A stretch of DNA of 64,000 nt from Sulfitobacter sp. DSM 110093. GTDB lineage: Bacteria; Pseudomonadota; Alphaproteobacteria; Rhodobacterales; Rhodobacteraceae. Under the pieces are notes generated by a model. It had not been told where the DNA came from, searched no databases, and saw only the letters and a program-made list of their open reading frames with translations. The first letter of the stretch is position 1; each line of letters begins with the position of its first letter. The position numbers and the translations under genes are program-made. The stretch spans positions 1,609,001-1,673,000 of the forward strand of contig NZ_CP085167.1 in assembly GCF_022788715.1 (NCBI RefSeq), read 5' to 3'. Below, in pieces: positions 1 to 10,060 of the stretch.

Positions 1-202
1 ATAGCCATTAGCATGCGGGCTTTGTGTCTGGATTTTGCAAACTCCGGCATAATTTTAACAAAGTTTCAAAATAGTGATATTTTTTGGAATTATATGAAAC
101 CTCTTTGGTCCAATGTGCGTGAATATAACACGGGGGCAATTGAGCAGCATGGGATCCCATATCCAAGGATCTCGGCCATGCTCACCAAAGAGGAGATGAC
201 AA

Positions 203-877
203 ATGACCATTTTTCAAAACGGAACTTTCAAGAAAACGCTGGCGCTGACGGCAACTGCGGTTCTGATCGCACCCACTGCACAGGCCGATATCGGCGTGGG
301 TGTCGGTGTTGGCGTCGGCGGCGCGGATGTCGGCGTTGGTGCTTCTGTCGGCGGTAGCGATGGAGTAGGCGCCGGGGTCGGTGCCTCCGTTGGTGGCGAT
401 GATGGCGTGAACGCTGGTGTTGGCGCTTCGGTTGGCGGCGGACATGGCGTCGGCGCTGGCGTGGGGGCATCTGTCGGCGGTCGGCACGGCCTCGGTGTTG
501 GCGTTGGTGTAGGAGTCGGAGGAGGTAGCGGCACCGTTGGCGGCGGCGCGGGCACGGGAGGACAGGGTTCAGTACCCGGCATGACTGCGGGCCGTGCCAA
601 TGGGAGCGGCGACAACGGTGTGATAGCCCCCCAAACAATTAACATCGCTACGCTAGTGGGCGCGCCTGTCTGGAGCAAAGATCGTGTTCTGGTTGGTATG
701 GTCGAAAAAGTCGCCCCCGGCCCAGATGGGAAGGTCGATACAGTTGTGCGTCTGAACGCAGGGTTGGGCTCCGACAAGGAAATCATCCGGATGCGGGTCT
801 TGCCACGTCTGTCTGGCAACGGAGCACTGCGGTTGGGCTATTCCAAGCAGAAGTTCTTGCAACTTTTCGCAGGCTAA
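203..877 (+). CDS. Exported glycine-rich repeat protein with PRC-barrel-like C-terminus
   Basis: The 224-residue product starts at an ATG preceded by a GAGGAGA ribosome site. A basic n-region and hydrophobic core ending in TAQA near residue 28 look like a Sec signal peptide. Residues about 30-115 are a low-complexity array of GVGASVGG-type units in which one residue pair varies from unit to unit (SD, DD, GH, RH). The last 80 residues are ordered and contain GAPVWSKDRVLVGMVEKV, which resembles a PRC-barrel strand pattern; that assignment is inference. The gene stands alone and ends at a strong hairpin. The roughly 200 bases upstream are AT-rich and probably hold the promoter, but I could not fix its boxes. 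Function unknown; a surface or periplasmic structural role is possible. Confidence 0.8.
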   Translation: MTIFQNGTFKKTLALTATAVLIAPTAQADIGVGVGVGVGGADVGVGASVGGSDGVGAGVGASVGGDDGVNAGVGASVGGGHGVGAGVGASVGGRHGLGVGVGVGVGGGSGTVGGGAGTGGQGSVPGMTAGRANGSGDNGVIAPQTINIATLVGAPVWSKDRVLVGMVEKVAPGPDGKVDTVVRLNAGLGSDKEIIRMRVLPRLSGNGALRLGYSKQKFLQLFAG

Positions 878-907
878 GCGTGAGCCTAATTACTGACTAA
901 AGGCCCG

Positions 908-939
908 AAAGAGAGGCGGTGTAAATGCCGCCTCTCTTT
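908..939. terminator. Bidirectional intrinsic terminator
   Basis: A perfect 12-bp stem (AAAGAGAGGCGG pairing with CCGCCTCTCTTT) encloses an 8-nt loop. It lies between convergent genes, with T-rich sequence on the plus side and A-rich sequence serving the minus side, so it probably ends both the glycine-rich gene and the GNAT gene. Confidence 0.85.
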
Positions 940-941
940 GT

Positions 942-1480
942 TTAGTCAGCCATGCTTGGAACAGCGTCAATCAGCGGCAGCTCATAGAAACAGATTGCCT
1001 CTTTGGTGAAATCGGGCATTGGCTGATAGGGGCCGCGCGCGAAAAAACCAAGCGAACGGTAAAGTGCGCGGGCAGGCGCAAAAGCAACAGACGTGTCAAG
1101 ATAGACCTTCTCAAACCCATCCGCGCGCGCCTGATCAATCAACCGTTGGCAAATCGCCCGACCCGCACCTGTGCCACGGGCGGCATCAGTCACATAAACC
1201 CGTTTGATCTCGCTCTCTGTCCCGCTCAGCGCGTGGGACATGCCGCAGCCCACGGCTTTGCCGTCTTGTTCGGCCAATAGAATGACCCCAAGCGGCCGGG
1301 CATGTTCTTCGGCCAGTCGGCCCATTAACATGCTGTATTTTTCTTCAGGGTAGAACGTTTCGACAATACGCCGCTCGGTCGGGGCGAAGTTGTAGAGGAA
1401 GTCACGGTAAGCCCAGCAAAGCTCAACCACCGCCGCGAGGTCCGCAGCGGTGGTGACAGGACGAATGTCGATCTTTGACA

Positions 1481-1481
<1 letters not shown>
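942..1481 (-). CDS. GNAT-family N-acetyltransferase
   Basis: The 179-residue protein has the GNAT core. The acetyl-CoA-binding stretch is near residues 95-115 (VTDAARGTGAGRAICQRLID, a version of the family Q/RxxGxG/A motif), followed by LYRSLGF, the usual beta6-beta7 element. The substrate cannot be told from sequence. Its ATG overlaps the eno stop codon as TGATG, so it is probably translated by coupling to enolase on one transcript. It ends 3 bases from the shared terminator. Confidence 0.88.
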
Positions 1482-2779
<1,298 letters not shown>

Positions 2780-2790
2780 TTAGGTGCGGT

Positions 2791-3693
2791 TTACCCCGGT
2801 AGGCCCGGCTTGGAAAGACCGCGGCGGGGCCGGGGGGTGATTTTGCGTTCCCGTAGGAGGGTATAGACCCCCGACGCGATGATGATCGCGGCCCCAACCA
2901 GCGTCAGTGTGTCGGGAGTTTCCTTAAAGACCAAGATCCCGGCAACCAGCGCAAAGAGCATTCGCATGTAGCGAAACGGCGTGACAAAGCTGACTTCGCC
3001 CACGCGCATGGCGGCCACGATGGCGTAATAGGCCATCACACCAATCACCATCGCCGCGGTAAGATAAATCACCTCGGCACCACCCGGCATCACGGCGGGG
3101 GTTCCAGCGGCGACCATTAGGATCAACCCCGCCGGGACCAGTACGATAAAGGCAAGAAAGCTCAGCTGCATGGAACTGATGCTTTTGGGAACCTTGCGCG
3201 TCGCAAGATCACGCAGGGCAAGACCGATGACTCCAGCGACAGCAAAGAGCGACAGAGCGTTGAACCCCTCCAACCCCGGACGGACGATCAGCAGCACGCC
3301 AAGAAAGCCGACGACAATCGCGCTCCACCGGCGCCAGCCCACAGGCTCACCCAGAAACAACGCCGCCCCAAGGGTCACGGCCAGCGGAGTCGCCTGAAGG
3401 ATGGCTGAGGCCGAGGAGAGCGGCGTCAGCACGATGGCGGTCACGAAACACAGGGTGCCCAGCACCTCCCCCACGGCGCGCAGCAGGATCGGCCCGGTGA
3501 GCATATCCGCAGAGAACAACCGCCGCCCCTGAATGCGCAGGATTACTGCAAAGATCGCCCCGCCGCCCGCGCCCAAAAGCGCGATGATCTGCCCCACGGG
3601 GAGGGCATCGCTGGTCAATTTGACGAACATGTCTTCGATGGCGAAACCGGCCATGGCCAGCACCATCAGCATCGCGCCGCGCAGATTGTCCAT
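2791..3693 (-). CDS. EamA/DMT-family transporter
   Basis: The protein has 300 residues and about ten hydrophobic segments arranged as two EamA halves, as in drug/metabolite exporters of the RhaT/YdcZ superfamily. It starts MDNLRGAMLMVLAMAGFAIE and has the usual helix-end signature LGEPVGWRRW near the end of the first half. The substrate is unknown. It lies 32 bases upstream of eno on the same strand and could share its transcript. A second EamA gene is at 7760. Confidence 0.88.
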   Translation of the reverse strand: MDNLRGAMLMVLAMAGFAIEDMFVKLTSDALPVGQIIALLGAGGGAIFAVILRIQGRRLFSADMLTGPILLRAVGEVLGTLCFVTAIVLTPLSSASAILQATPLAVTLGAALFLGEPVGWRRWSAIVVGFLGVLLIVRPGLEGFNALSLFAVAGVIGLALRDLATRKVPKSISSMQLSFLAFIVLVPAGLILMVAAGTPAVMPGGAEVIYLTAAMVIGVMAYYAIVAAMRVGEVSFVTPFRYMRMLFALVAGILVFKETPDTLTLVGAAIIIASGVYTLLRERKITPRPRRGLSKPGLPG

Positions 3694-3822
3694 GTTATTG
3701 CCCTTTCACACCGGATATTACCAATCGCCCATGAACCTTTTGCGATGAAAGGGCAAGAGGCCAAGATGCGCGTCATGCGTGTGGCTCTGGCGCCCGCTGC
3801 GGCGGGGTGCTAGCTCTCATGC

Positions 3823-4884
3823 ATGAGATGGCTCAGCCTTTCCCTTGCCCCCCGTGACACCCTGCTGACCCTTGCCGTCGGCGGTCTTGGGGCACTGCTG
3901 TTTTGGTGGCTCAATGCGCCCGTCTATATGCTGCTGGGGCCGGTGATCGCGGTGAGCGGTCTGGGGCTGGCAGGCGTGCGGACGGCGGTCGACCCGCGGC
4001 TGCGGGATGCCTGTTTCGTGGTGCTGGGCATCGCTGTCGGCGCGGGCTTTAACCAAGATGCAGTCAACGCCATGGTGCGCTGGCCGCTGGCCTTTGTGTT
4101 TATGACGGGGGTGATCTGGGGAATTATGGCCGTCTGCCGCTGGATGTTGGCACGGTATTTTGGTTTCGACGCGCGTTCCGCGCTTCTGGCCTCGGCTCCG
4201 GGGCATCTGAGTTTCGTCATGGCGATTGCCAGCGACGGAGGCTCTGACGTGCCGCGCATCTCGATCACCCAGTCGGTCCGGCTTTTGGCACTGACCATCG
4301 TCGTGCCTTTTGCCGCCTTGCTGATGGGCGTCGATATGACCGGCAATATCGCCCCGGTGGGCAAAGGCATGGGGGTGCTCTCGATCGTCGTGATGATCGG
4401 TGCGGCCGTGGTTGTGGGGCTGATCTTTGCCCGGCTTTCGGTGCCCGCACCGCTGCTGATGGGGGCGATGGTGGTCTCTGCCATCGCGCATCTGACCAAG
4501 TTGGAGACCGGTGTGCTGCCGGGTTGGCTGACCCTTATCGCCTATTTGGTGCTGGGCTGCCTGATCGGCACGCGGTTTTCTGGCATCACGCCCGCACGGT
4601 TTGTCAGCGGCCTTGGTGCGGGGCTGGCGATTACCGGCGTGGCCGTCGGACTGGCGGGGCTGGGTGCAGTGCCGGTGGCTTGGGCACTTGGCATGCCGCT
4701 GGGCCATGTGTTGGTGGCCTTCGCACCCGGTGGGCTTGAGACGATGATCGCCCTCGGCGCGGTGCTGGCGGTGGTGCCGGGGTTTGTCGCCGCCTGCCAC
4801 ATCATGCGGCTCGTGGTGCTGAGCGTGCTGTTGCCCGCCATGCTATCGCGCGTCTCCCGACGCGAGAAGCGCCCCGCCGAGTGA
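3823..4884 (+). CDS. AbrB-family (AbrB duplication) membrane protein
   Basis: The 353-residue, very hydrophobic protein contains two copies of an AbrB-type membrane module, the family often labelled 'transition state regulator AbrB' or 'ammonia monooxygenase' in databases. Segments seen: a glycine-rich APVYMLLGPVIAVSGLGLAG helix, the APGHLSFVMAIASDGGSDVP loop, which recurs near the end as AFAPGGLETMIALGAVL, and about ten membrane spans. The database names are misleading: nothing here suggests DNA binding or oxygenase chemistry. A transport role is more likely. It faces the DMT gene divergently. Confidence 0.82.
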   Translation: MRWLSLSLAPRDTLLTLAVGGLGALLFWWLNAPVYMLLGPVIAVSGLGLAGVRTAVDPRLRDACFVVLGIAVGAGFNQDAVNAMVRWPLAFVFMTGVIWGIMAVCRWMLARYFGFDARSALLASAPGHLSFVMAIASDGGSDVPRISITQSVRLLALTIVVPFAALLMGVDMTGNIAPVGKGMGVLSIVVMIGAAVVVGLIFARLSVPAPLLMGAMVVSAIAHLTKLETGVLPGWLTLIAYLVLGCLIGTRFSGITPARFVSGLGAGLAITGVAVGLAGLGAVPVAWALGMPLGHVLVAFAPGGLETMIALGAVLAVVPGFVAACHIMRLVVLSVLLPAMLSRVSRREKRPAE

Positions 4885-4894
4885 TGCGCTGGCG

Positions 4895-5593
4895 TTAAGG
4901 TTTCAGCCGCACCATCAGCCGGTTGCCTGTCTTTCGGGTTTCCAGTGCCTTCAGGTCAGCCGCCAAGGCGCTCAGCTTGCCATGGCCATAAGTCCGGCTG
5001 TCGAAATCCGGATGTGCTGCCTGAATCGTCTGGCCAATCTGGCCGAGGTTGTACCAATCGTCTTCGGTGTCGATCTTATCCATCGCCGCTTTGAACAGGG
5101 GCAGGGCGTCGGCCACTTTGGCGCTGGCGCGTGACGTGGTGTCCGGCTCTGCCCCGTCGAGGTTTTCGATCAGGATGAAACGGTTGTAGACGTTGCGCAG
5201 CGAATCGTGGGTCTTCTTTTCGCCGATTCCGATCACCGTCACCCCATCCTCGCGTAGACGGTTCACCAGCGCGGTGAAGTCACTGTCGGACGAGACGATC
5301 ACGATGATATCGAAGCGGCGGCTGTGCAGGATGTCCATCGCCTGAATAACCAGACCAATGTCGCTGGCGTTCTTGCCCTTGGTGTTCGCGGTCTCTTGGT
5401 GGGCCACCAGACCCAACTCACGAATGGGGGCTTTCCAACCCTTGAGGTGGTCATTCGACCAATCGCCATAGACGCGGCGCAGGGCCGGCTCGCCAATCGT
5501 CGTGACCTCCCGCATGATGGCTGCAGCGTGTTTTGCTGGGACATTGTCGGCGTCGATCAACACGGCCAACAGGGGGCGGTCACGGTCGGTCAT
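4895..5593 (-). CDS. NYN-domain (PIN-like) protein with LOTUS/OST-HTH tail
   Basis: The 232-residue protein begins with a NYN/LabA-like nuclease fold. LAVLIDADNVPAKHA carries the first acidic residues, KNASDIGLVIQAMDIL the middle ones, and IVIVSSDSDFTALVNRLRED the last Asp pair. These acidic residues are those expected to bind metal in NYN ribonucleases. Residues about 165-230 resemble an OST-HTH/LOTUS RNA-binding domain (YNLGQIGQTIQ ... FDSRTYGHGKLSALAAD). The start codon overlaps the upstream regulator stop as ATGA, so the two are co-translated. RNA cleavage is inferred from the family only. Confidence 0.87.
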   Translation of the reverse strand: MTDRDRPLLAVLIDADNVPAKHAAAIMREVTTIGEPALRRVYGDWSNDHLKGWKAPIRELGLVAHQETANTKGKNASDIGLVIQAMDILHSRRFDIIVIVSSDSDFTALVNRLREDGVTVIGIGEKKTHDSLRNVYNRFILIENLDGAEPDTTSRASAKVADALPLFKAAMDKIDTEDDWYNLGQIGQTIQAAHPDFDSRTYGHGKLSALAADLKALETRKTGNRLMVRLKP

Positions 5594-6009
5594 GGGTCAT
5601 CCTTTTTGATCGGTACACCGTAAAGTTCCATCCGGTGCCCTTGCAGTTTGTAACCCAATTTACGCGCGATACGTTCCTGAAGCTCTTCGATTTCCGCGTC
5701 GACGAACTCAATCACCTCGCCCGAGTTTACGTCGATCAGATGATCGTGATGTTCGCGCTGCGCATCTTCATAGCGCGCCCGGCCATCGCCGAATTCTAAC
5801 TTTTCGAGGATGCCGGCCTCCTCGAACAGTTTCACCGTGCGGTAGACCGTGGCGATAGAGATGCCGCTGTCGATCTCAGTGGCGCGGGCCAGAAGTTCCT
5901 CGGCATCGGGGTGATCGTCGCTGTCGTGAATCACCTGTGCGATGACCCGGCGTTGACCTGTCATGCGCAGGCCCATGGCCTCGCACCGTTTAATGATCGG
6001 GTTGCGCAT
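5590..6009 (-). CDS. fur: Fur-family metalloregulator (Fur/Mur type)
   Basis: Starting at the ATG with AAGGGCGA just upstream gives 139 residues; a GTG 27 bases earlier is also open. The N-terminal winged helix contains RMTGQRRVIAQVI and the recognition region ISIATVYRTVKLFEEAGIL. The dimerisation domain has the metal-site signature REHHDHLIDV. The sequence resembles the alphaproteobacterial Fur/Mur branch, which in rhizobia and relatives senses Mn more than Fe, so the metal is uncertain. It leads a two-gene unit with the NYN protein, an unusual pairing. Confidence 0.9.
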   Translation of the reverse strand: MRNPIIKRCEAMGLRMTGQRRVIAQVIHDSDDHPDAEELLARATEIDSGISIATVYRTVKLFEEAGILEKLEFGDGRARYEDAQREHHDHLIDVNSGEVIEFVDAEIEELQERIARKLGYKLQGHRMELYGVPIKKDDP

Positions 6010-6356
6010 CGTTTCGCCCTTCGTCCGTCGGACCACGTTCCTAACATTCTAGCGCTGCCAGACGCCACCGCAATTGAACCCTGCCGGTTGACTTTTGCCC
6101 GCGCGCAGCCCATGTGGGGGTCAAGCGAAGCCTTCTGCCGCGTGAGCAGTATCAGCGCCAAGTCCCATGAGGGGCCACTGGATGCTGACGACAAGGCCCG
6201 CCGATGTTCCCAAAATCACGCGTGGGGCCAAGCGCGACAGACGGGTGTGAGGCATGTGGCCTGCGCCCGCGATCTGGCTTGCGCGACCCCGTGGCGCCTG
6301 TATTGGGCGCGGCGACTAAGGATGGCGCGCGCCCCCGCGTGCCGGAAAGTGAACGA
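6010..6356. other. Intergenic region without recognisable gene
   Basis: About 350 bases lie between the divergent Fur/Mur and helicase genes. Promoters for both must be here, but I could not define convincing -35/-10 pairs. The helicase reading frame stays open upstream to 6204, but the extra residues look nothing like the family N-terminus. A long helicase leader is possible, as in cold-regulated DEAD-box genes. No RNA family was recognised. Confidence 0.5.
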
Positions 6357-7667
6357 ATGAGCGATTTTGACATGATGGGCCTGCCAAAGAACTTGGTGGC
6401 CCGGTTGAATGAAATGGGTCTGAAAGATCCAACCCCGATCCAACGCCAAGCAATCCCCCAAGCCATGAATGGCCGTGACGTGATGGGCCTTGCCCAGACC
6501 GGCACCGGCAAGACGGCGGCATTTGGTGTGCCGCTTATTGCGCAGATGATGGAGCTTGAAGGCCGTCCCGCGCCGCGCTCCGTGCGCGGTCTGGTCTTGG
6601 CCCCGACACGCGAGCTGGCCCAACAGATCGCAGTGAACCTGCGCGGCTATGCCGAAGGCACGCCGATCAAGGTGGCGATGGTGGTTGGCGGTCAGTCGAT
6701 CAATACGCAAATCAAGCGTCTGGAGCGCGGTGTCGATCTGTTGATCGCCACGCCGGGCCGTCTGCTGGACCTGCTCGACCGCCGCGCGGTCAAGCTCGAC
6801 ACCACGACATTCCTCGTGCTGGATGAGGCCGACCAGATGCTCGACATGGGCTTCATCCATGACCTGCGCAAAATTTCGAACCTGATCCCGAAAGAGCGTC
6901 AGACGATGCTGTTCTCGGCGACCATGCCCAAGCTGATGAACGAGATCGCCAACAGTTATCTCAGCAGCCCGATCCGCATCGAAGTCTCGCCTCCGGGTAA
7001 GGCGGCGGATAAGGTGACGCAAGAGGTTCACTTCATCGCCAAGGCCGAGAAGACCGAACTGCTGAAAGAACTGCTGGCCAAGCATAAGGGCGAGCGGGCG
7101 TTGGTCTTTGGTCGCACCAAACATGGTTCGGAAAAGCTGATGAAGACGCTGGTGAAAGCCGGGTTTGACGCCGCTTCGATCCACGGCAACAAAAGCCAAG
7201 GCCAGCGTGACCGCGCGATCGCGGGTTTCAAAGGTGGGGATATCACTGTGCTGGTGGCCACCGATGTGGCGGCCCGTGGCCTAGATATTCCGGATGTGAA
7301 GCACGTCTATAACTTCGACCTGCCGAACGTGCCCGACAACTATGTGCACCGCATTGGCCGGACCGCGCGGGCGGGTAAAGACGGCGCTGCCGTGGCCTTC
7401 TGCGCACCGGATGAGATGGGCGAGTTGAAAGCGATCCAAAAGACAATGGGCATCTCGATCCCCGTAGCTTCGGGCCGTCCTTGGGAAGTGATCGATGAGC
7501 CGTCCAAACCCAAAGGCCGTGGCCGTGGGCGCGGTGGCCGACCCGGTGGCGGCGGTGGTCGCCCCGGTGGTGGTGGTGGTGGCGAAGGCGCTGGCAAACC
7601 AAGTGGCGGTCGCCGTCGGCGGCGCGGCGGTGGCGGCGGCAAGCCGGGTGGCCAACAGGCAGCCTAA
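6357..7667 (+). CDS. DEAD-box ATP-dependent RNA helicase
   Basis: The start was chosen at the ATG giving MSDFDMMGLPKNLV, because the Q motif (DPTPIQRQAIP) follows at the usual distance; the product is then 436 residues. Motifs in order: AQTGTGKT (Walker A), PTRELAQQI, TPGRLLDLL, LDEADQMLDMG, FSATMP, ARGLDIPDV and HRIGRTARAG. The last 55 residues are a Gly/Arg-rich tail with runs of RG and GGG, typical of RhlE-like helicases and likely to bind RNA non-specifically. It probably remodels rRNA or mRNA, for example with the degradosome. Confidence 0.96.
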   Translation: MSDFDMMGLPKNLVARLNEMGLKDPTPIQRQAIPQAMNGRDVMGLAQTGTGKTAAFGVPLIAQMMELEGRPAPRSVRGLVLAPTRELAQQIAVNLRGYAEGTPIKVAMVVGGQSINTQIKRLERGVDLLIATPGRLLDLLDRRAVKLDTTTFLVLDEADQMLDMGFIHDLRKISNLIPKERQTMLFSATMPKLMNEIANSYLSSPIRIEVSPPGKAADKVTQEVHFIAKAEKTELLKELLAKHKGERALVFGRTKHGSEKLMKTLVKAGFDAASIHGNKSQGQRDRAIAGFKGGDITVLVATDVAARGLDIPDVKHVYNFDLPNVPDNYVHRIGRTARAGKDGAAVAFCAPDEMGELKAIQKTMGISIPVASGRPWEVIDEPSKPKGRGRGRGGRPGGGGGRPGGGGGGEGAGKPSGGRRRRRGGGGGKPGGQQAA

Positions 7668-7692
7668 GCCGACGCTTAAAAATTGAACGATC

Positions 7693-7727
7693 CAATGGCG
7701 CGCTGTGAAAACCACGGCGCGCCATTG
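7693..7727 (+). terminator. Hairpin after the helicase gene
   Basis: An 11-bp perfect stem (CAATGGCGCGC with GCGCGCCATTG) encloses a 13-nt loop that can itself form GTG/CAC pairs. No long T-run follows, so termination may be partial and the downstream transporter could be read through. Confidence 0.6.
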
Positions 7728-7759
7728 ACTTATCCGGGCCAGGCGGCGCTTCTGGCGGG

Positions 7760-8647
7760 ATGGAACGCAAATCTCACATTGATACTTTTGGCGCGGTGGC
7801 ACTGGTGCTGTTTGCGGTGAACCTTGGGTTTAACCAAGTCGTTATCAAAGTAAGTAGCGGCGGGTTCAATCCAGTCTTTCTGGCGGGGCTGCGGTCGCTT
7901 GGTGCGGTGTTGGTGCTGCTGGTTTGGATGCGGCTTCGGGGCGTCGGCCTCTCCCTTCCGCGTGCTGCGCTGATGGGCGGTTTGGCGGCGGGGCTTTTCT
8001 TTACGTTGGAGTTCGTCTGCCTTTTCCTCGCACTTGATCTTACAACGGTCAGCCGCGCGTCGATTCTGCTTTATTCGATGCCGGTCTGGCTGGGTATTGC
8101 CGCGCATCTATGGCTGCCCGGCGAACGGCTGAGCGGTCTGCGTTTGCTGGGCATGGGGCTGGCGATGGGCGGCGTGGCGCTGGCGCTGAGCGACAGCAGC
8201 GCCGAGGGGGCAAATTGGGTTGGCGATTTACTTGCGCTTCTTGCGGCATTCTGCTGGGCTGGGATCGCGCTTTGCGTGCGCGTCACACCATTGTCGAAAG
8301 TGCCCCCGGCGCAGCAGTTGATGATGCAGCTGATTATATCCGCACCAATCCTTCTGCTGCTTGCACCGCTTTTCGGCCCTTTGTTGCGTGGGGTGGAGCC
8401 CGTACATTTGGCCGGGTTGGCCTATCAGATCATCGCCGTTGCAAGCTTTGGCTTTCTGGCGTGGTTCTGGTTGCTGACGGTCTATCCAGCGGCCTCTGTC
8501 GCCTCTTTCAGCTTTCTGTCACCGGTGTTCTCAGTGCTCTTGGGCTGGTTGATCCTGTCCGAAGACATCCCCCCAAGCGTTTGGGCCGCGCTGCTGCTGG
8601 TGGCGGCGGGGATCTATCTGATCAACCGCAAACCTCGGTTGCGCTAA
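7760..8647 (+). CDS. EamA/DMT-family transporter
   Basis: The 295-residue integral membrane protein has about ten spans and the two-fold EamA repeat: NLGFNQVVIKVSSGGFNPVF in the first half, and AFCWAGIALCVRVTPLSKVP starting the second. The end of each repeat shows the family pattern (LTTVSRASILLYSMPVW; ASVASFSFLSPVFSVLLGW). It probably exports a small metabolite; the substrate is unknown. It follows the helicase by about 90 bases and is convergent with selO, ending 3 bases from it. Confidence 0.88.
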   Translation: MERKSHIDTFGAVALVLFAVNLGFNQVVIKVSSGGFNPVFLAGLRSLGAVLVLLVWMRLRGVGLSLPRAALMGGLAAGLFFTLEFVCLFLALDLTTVSRASILLYSMPVWLGIAAHLWLPGERLSGLRLLGMGLAMGGVALALSDSSAEGANWVGDLLALLAAFCWAGIALCVRVTPLSKVPPAQQLMMQLIISAPILLLLAPLFGPLLRGVEPVHLAGLAYQIIAVASFGFLAWFWLLTVYPAASVASFSFLSPVFSVLLGWLILSEDIPPSVWAALLLVAAGIYLINRKPRLR

Positions 8648-8650
8648 GCG

Positions 8651-10060
8651 TTAGGTACCGCAGAAGGTCGCTGGGATAATCTCATCCTCACTCGGGGGAC
8701 GCTGCAATTCAGCGTCCGTTTCCACGAATGGGCATGCGAGTGCTTTCAACAACCGCTCGAACGGGGCCATGTCGCCTTCAACGGCGGCTTCGATCATCTG
8801 CTCGATTCGGTGGTTGCGCGGAATCACGGCGGGGTTCACCGCGTGCATCACCGCATGCGGATCCGGTTCTCCTTCGATCCTGTCGCGCCAGTTTTGCGCC
8901 CAAGCATCAAATGCTTCGAGGTTGGTGAAGTGATCACGCGCCCGTTCTGTCCCAAGCGAGCGGAATGTGTTGGTGAAATCAGCGCCATCCGCCTGCATCA
9001 GGCTCAGTAACTCATTGATTAGATCGACATCCTCGGGCCGCGGGCTGGAAATCCCGATTTTCGCCGCGAAACGCCGCAGCCATGCGGCTTCAATCAATTC
9101 GGGCATGTCGTGCACAATCTCGGTGGCTTCATCAACGGCGGTTTCTTTGTCGTCCATCTGCTGCAAAAGCGCAGTCGCAAGCTGCGCCATGTTCCACACC
9201 ACGATCTGCGGCTGGTTGCCATAGGCATAGCGGCCCTGTCGGTCGATGGAACTGAATACGCGGCCTTGGTGAAAGGCATCCATGAAGGCGCAGGGACCAT
9301 AATCTATCGTCTCGCCTGAGATGCTGCAATTATCCGTGTTCATCACCCCATGGATGAAACCCAATGACATCCACTGCGCCACAAGCTCCGCTTGCGCTGC
9401 ACAGACAGCACGCAAAAGGCCAAGCGGCCCGTCTACTTTTGGGTAATGTCGCGCGATGGCATAGTCGGTGAGGGTTTTGAGCGCTTCCGTCTCACCGCGA
9501 TGGGCAAAGACCTGAAAGGTGCCAACCCGCAGATGGCTTGCCGCGACACGCGTGACGATGGCGCCGGGCAGGGGGCCGGTTTCGCGCAGGATCGCCTCTC
9601 CAGTGGCCACGGCGGCCAGTGCGCGGGTCGTGGGCACGCCAAGCGCATGCATCGCCTCGCTAATGAGGTATTCCCGCAATACCGGCCCAAGCCATGCCCG
9701 GCCATCGCCCCTACGCGAATAGGGCGTGGGGCCAGCGCCTTTGAGTTGGATGTCGCGGCGGGTGCCGTCCTTGTCTTTCACCTCACCCAGCAGAATCGCC
9801 CGGCCATCGCCGAGTTGCGGATTAAAATTGCCGAATTGATGCCCCGCATAGAGTTGCGCCAACGGGTCCGCGCCATCAGGCAGGATATTTCCCCCAAAGA
9901 CCTCAGCACGTTCCGCCGCATCGGCCCCCTCGATTCCTAGCATGTCAGCCAGATCAGCGTTCCACGCCAATAGCTTAGGTTCTTTCACCGGGGTCGGGCT
10001 CAACCGGGTAAAGAAACCGTCGGGCAGGGCGGCATAGCTGTTATCGAAGGGGATACGCAT
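8651..10060 (-). CDS. selO: SelO/YdiU protein adenylyltransferase (AMPylator)
   Basis: The 469-residue protein belongs to the SelO pseudokinase family, which transfers AMP from ATP to Ser, Thr or Tyr of target proteins. Seen: YAGHQFGNFNPQLGDGRAIL, the ATP-binding DIQLKGAGPTPYSRRGDGRA, and MNTDNCSISGETIDYGPCAF with the metal-binding Asn and Asp. The C-terminus is FCGT, so a Cys sits third from the end, where eukaryotic SelO carries selenocysteine. The start was put at the ATG that overlaps the GNAT stop (TGATG); a TTG one codon earlier is also possible. It is last of a three-gene unit. Confidence 0.95.
   Translation of the reverse strand: MRIPFDNSYAALPDGFFTRLSPTPVKEPKLLAWNADLADMLGIEGADAAERAEVFGGNILPDGADPLAQLYAGHQFGNFNPQLGDGRAILLGEVKDKDGTRRDIQLKGAGPTPYSRRGDGRAWLGPVLREYLISEAMHALGVPTTRALAAVATGEAILRETGPLPGAIVTRVAASHLRVGTFQVFAHRGETEALKTLTDYAIARHYPKVDGPLGLLRAVCAAQAELVAQWMSLGFIHGVMNTDNCSISGETIDYGPCAFMDAFHQGRVFSSIDRQGRYAYGNQPQIVVWNMAQLATALLQQMDDKETAVDEATEIVHDMPELIEAAWLRRFAAKIGISSPRPEDVDLINELLSLMQADGADFTNTFRSLGTERARDHFTNLEAFDAWAQNWRDRIEGEPDPHAVMHAVNPAVIPRNHRIEQMIEAAVEGDMAPFERLLKALACPFVETDAELQRPPSEDEIIPATFCGT

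Noticed and set aside
214..819. Long minus-strand frames opposite the glycine-rich gene
   Set aside because: The Pro/Thr-rich translation is the complement of Gly/Val codon repeats, with no ribosome site and no ordered domain. The plus-strand frame has a signal peptide and an RBS.
3817..4800. 327-codon minus-strand frame opposite the AbrB-type gene
   Set aside because: His/Gln/Arg-rich noise. The membrane-protein hydrophobic pattern lies on the plus strand.
6216..7199. 327-codon minus-strand frame opposite the helicase
   Set aside because: Complement of conserved DEAD-box motifs and without family features.
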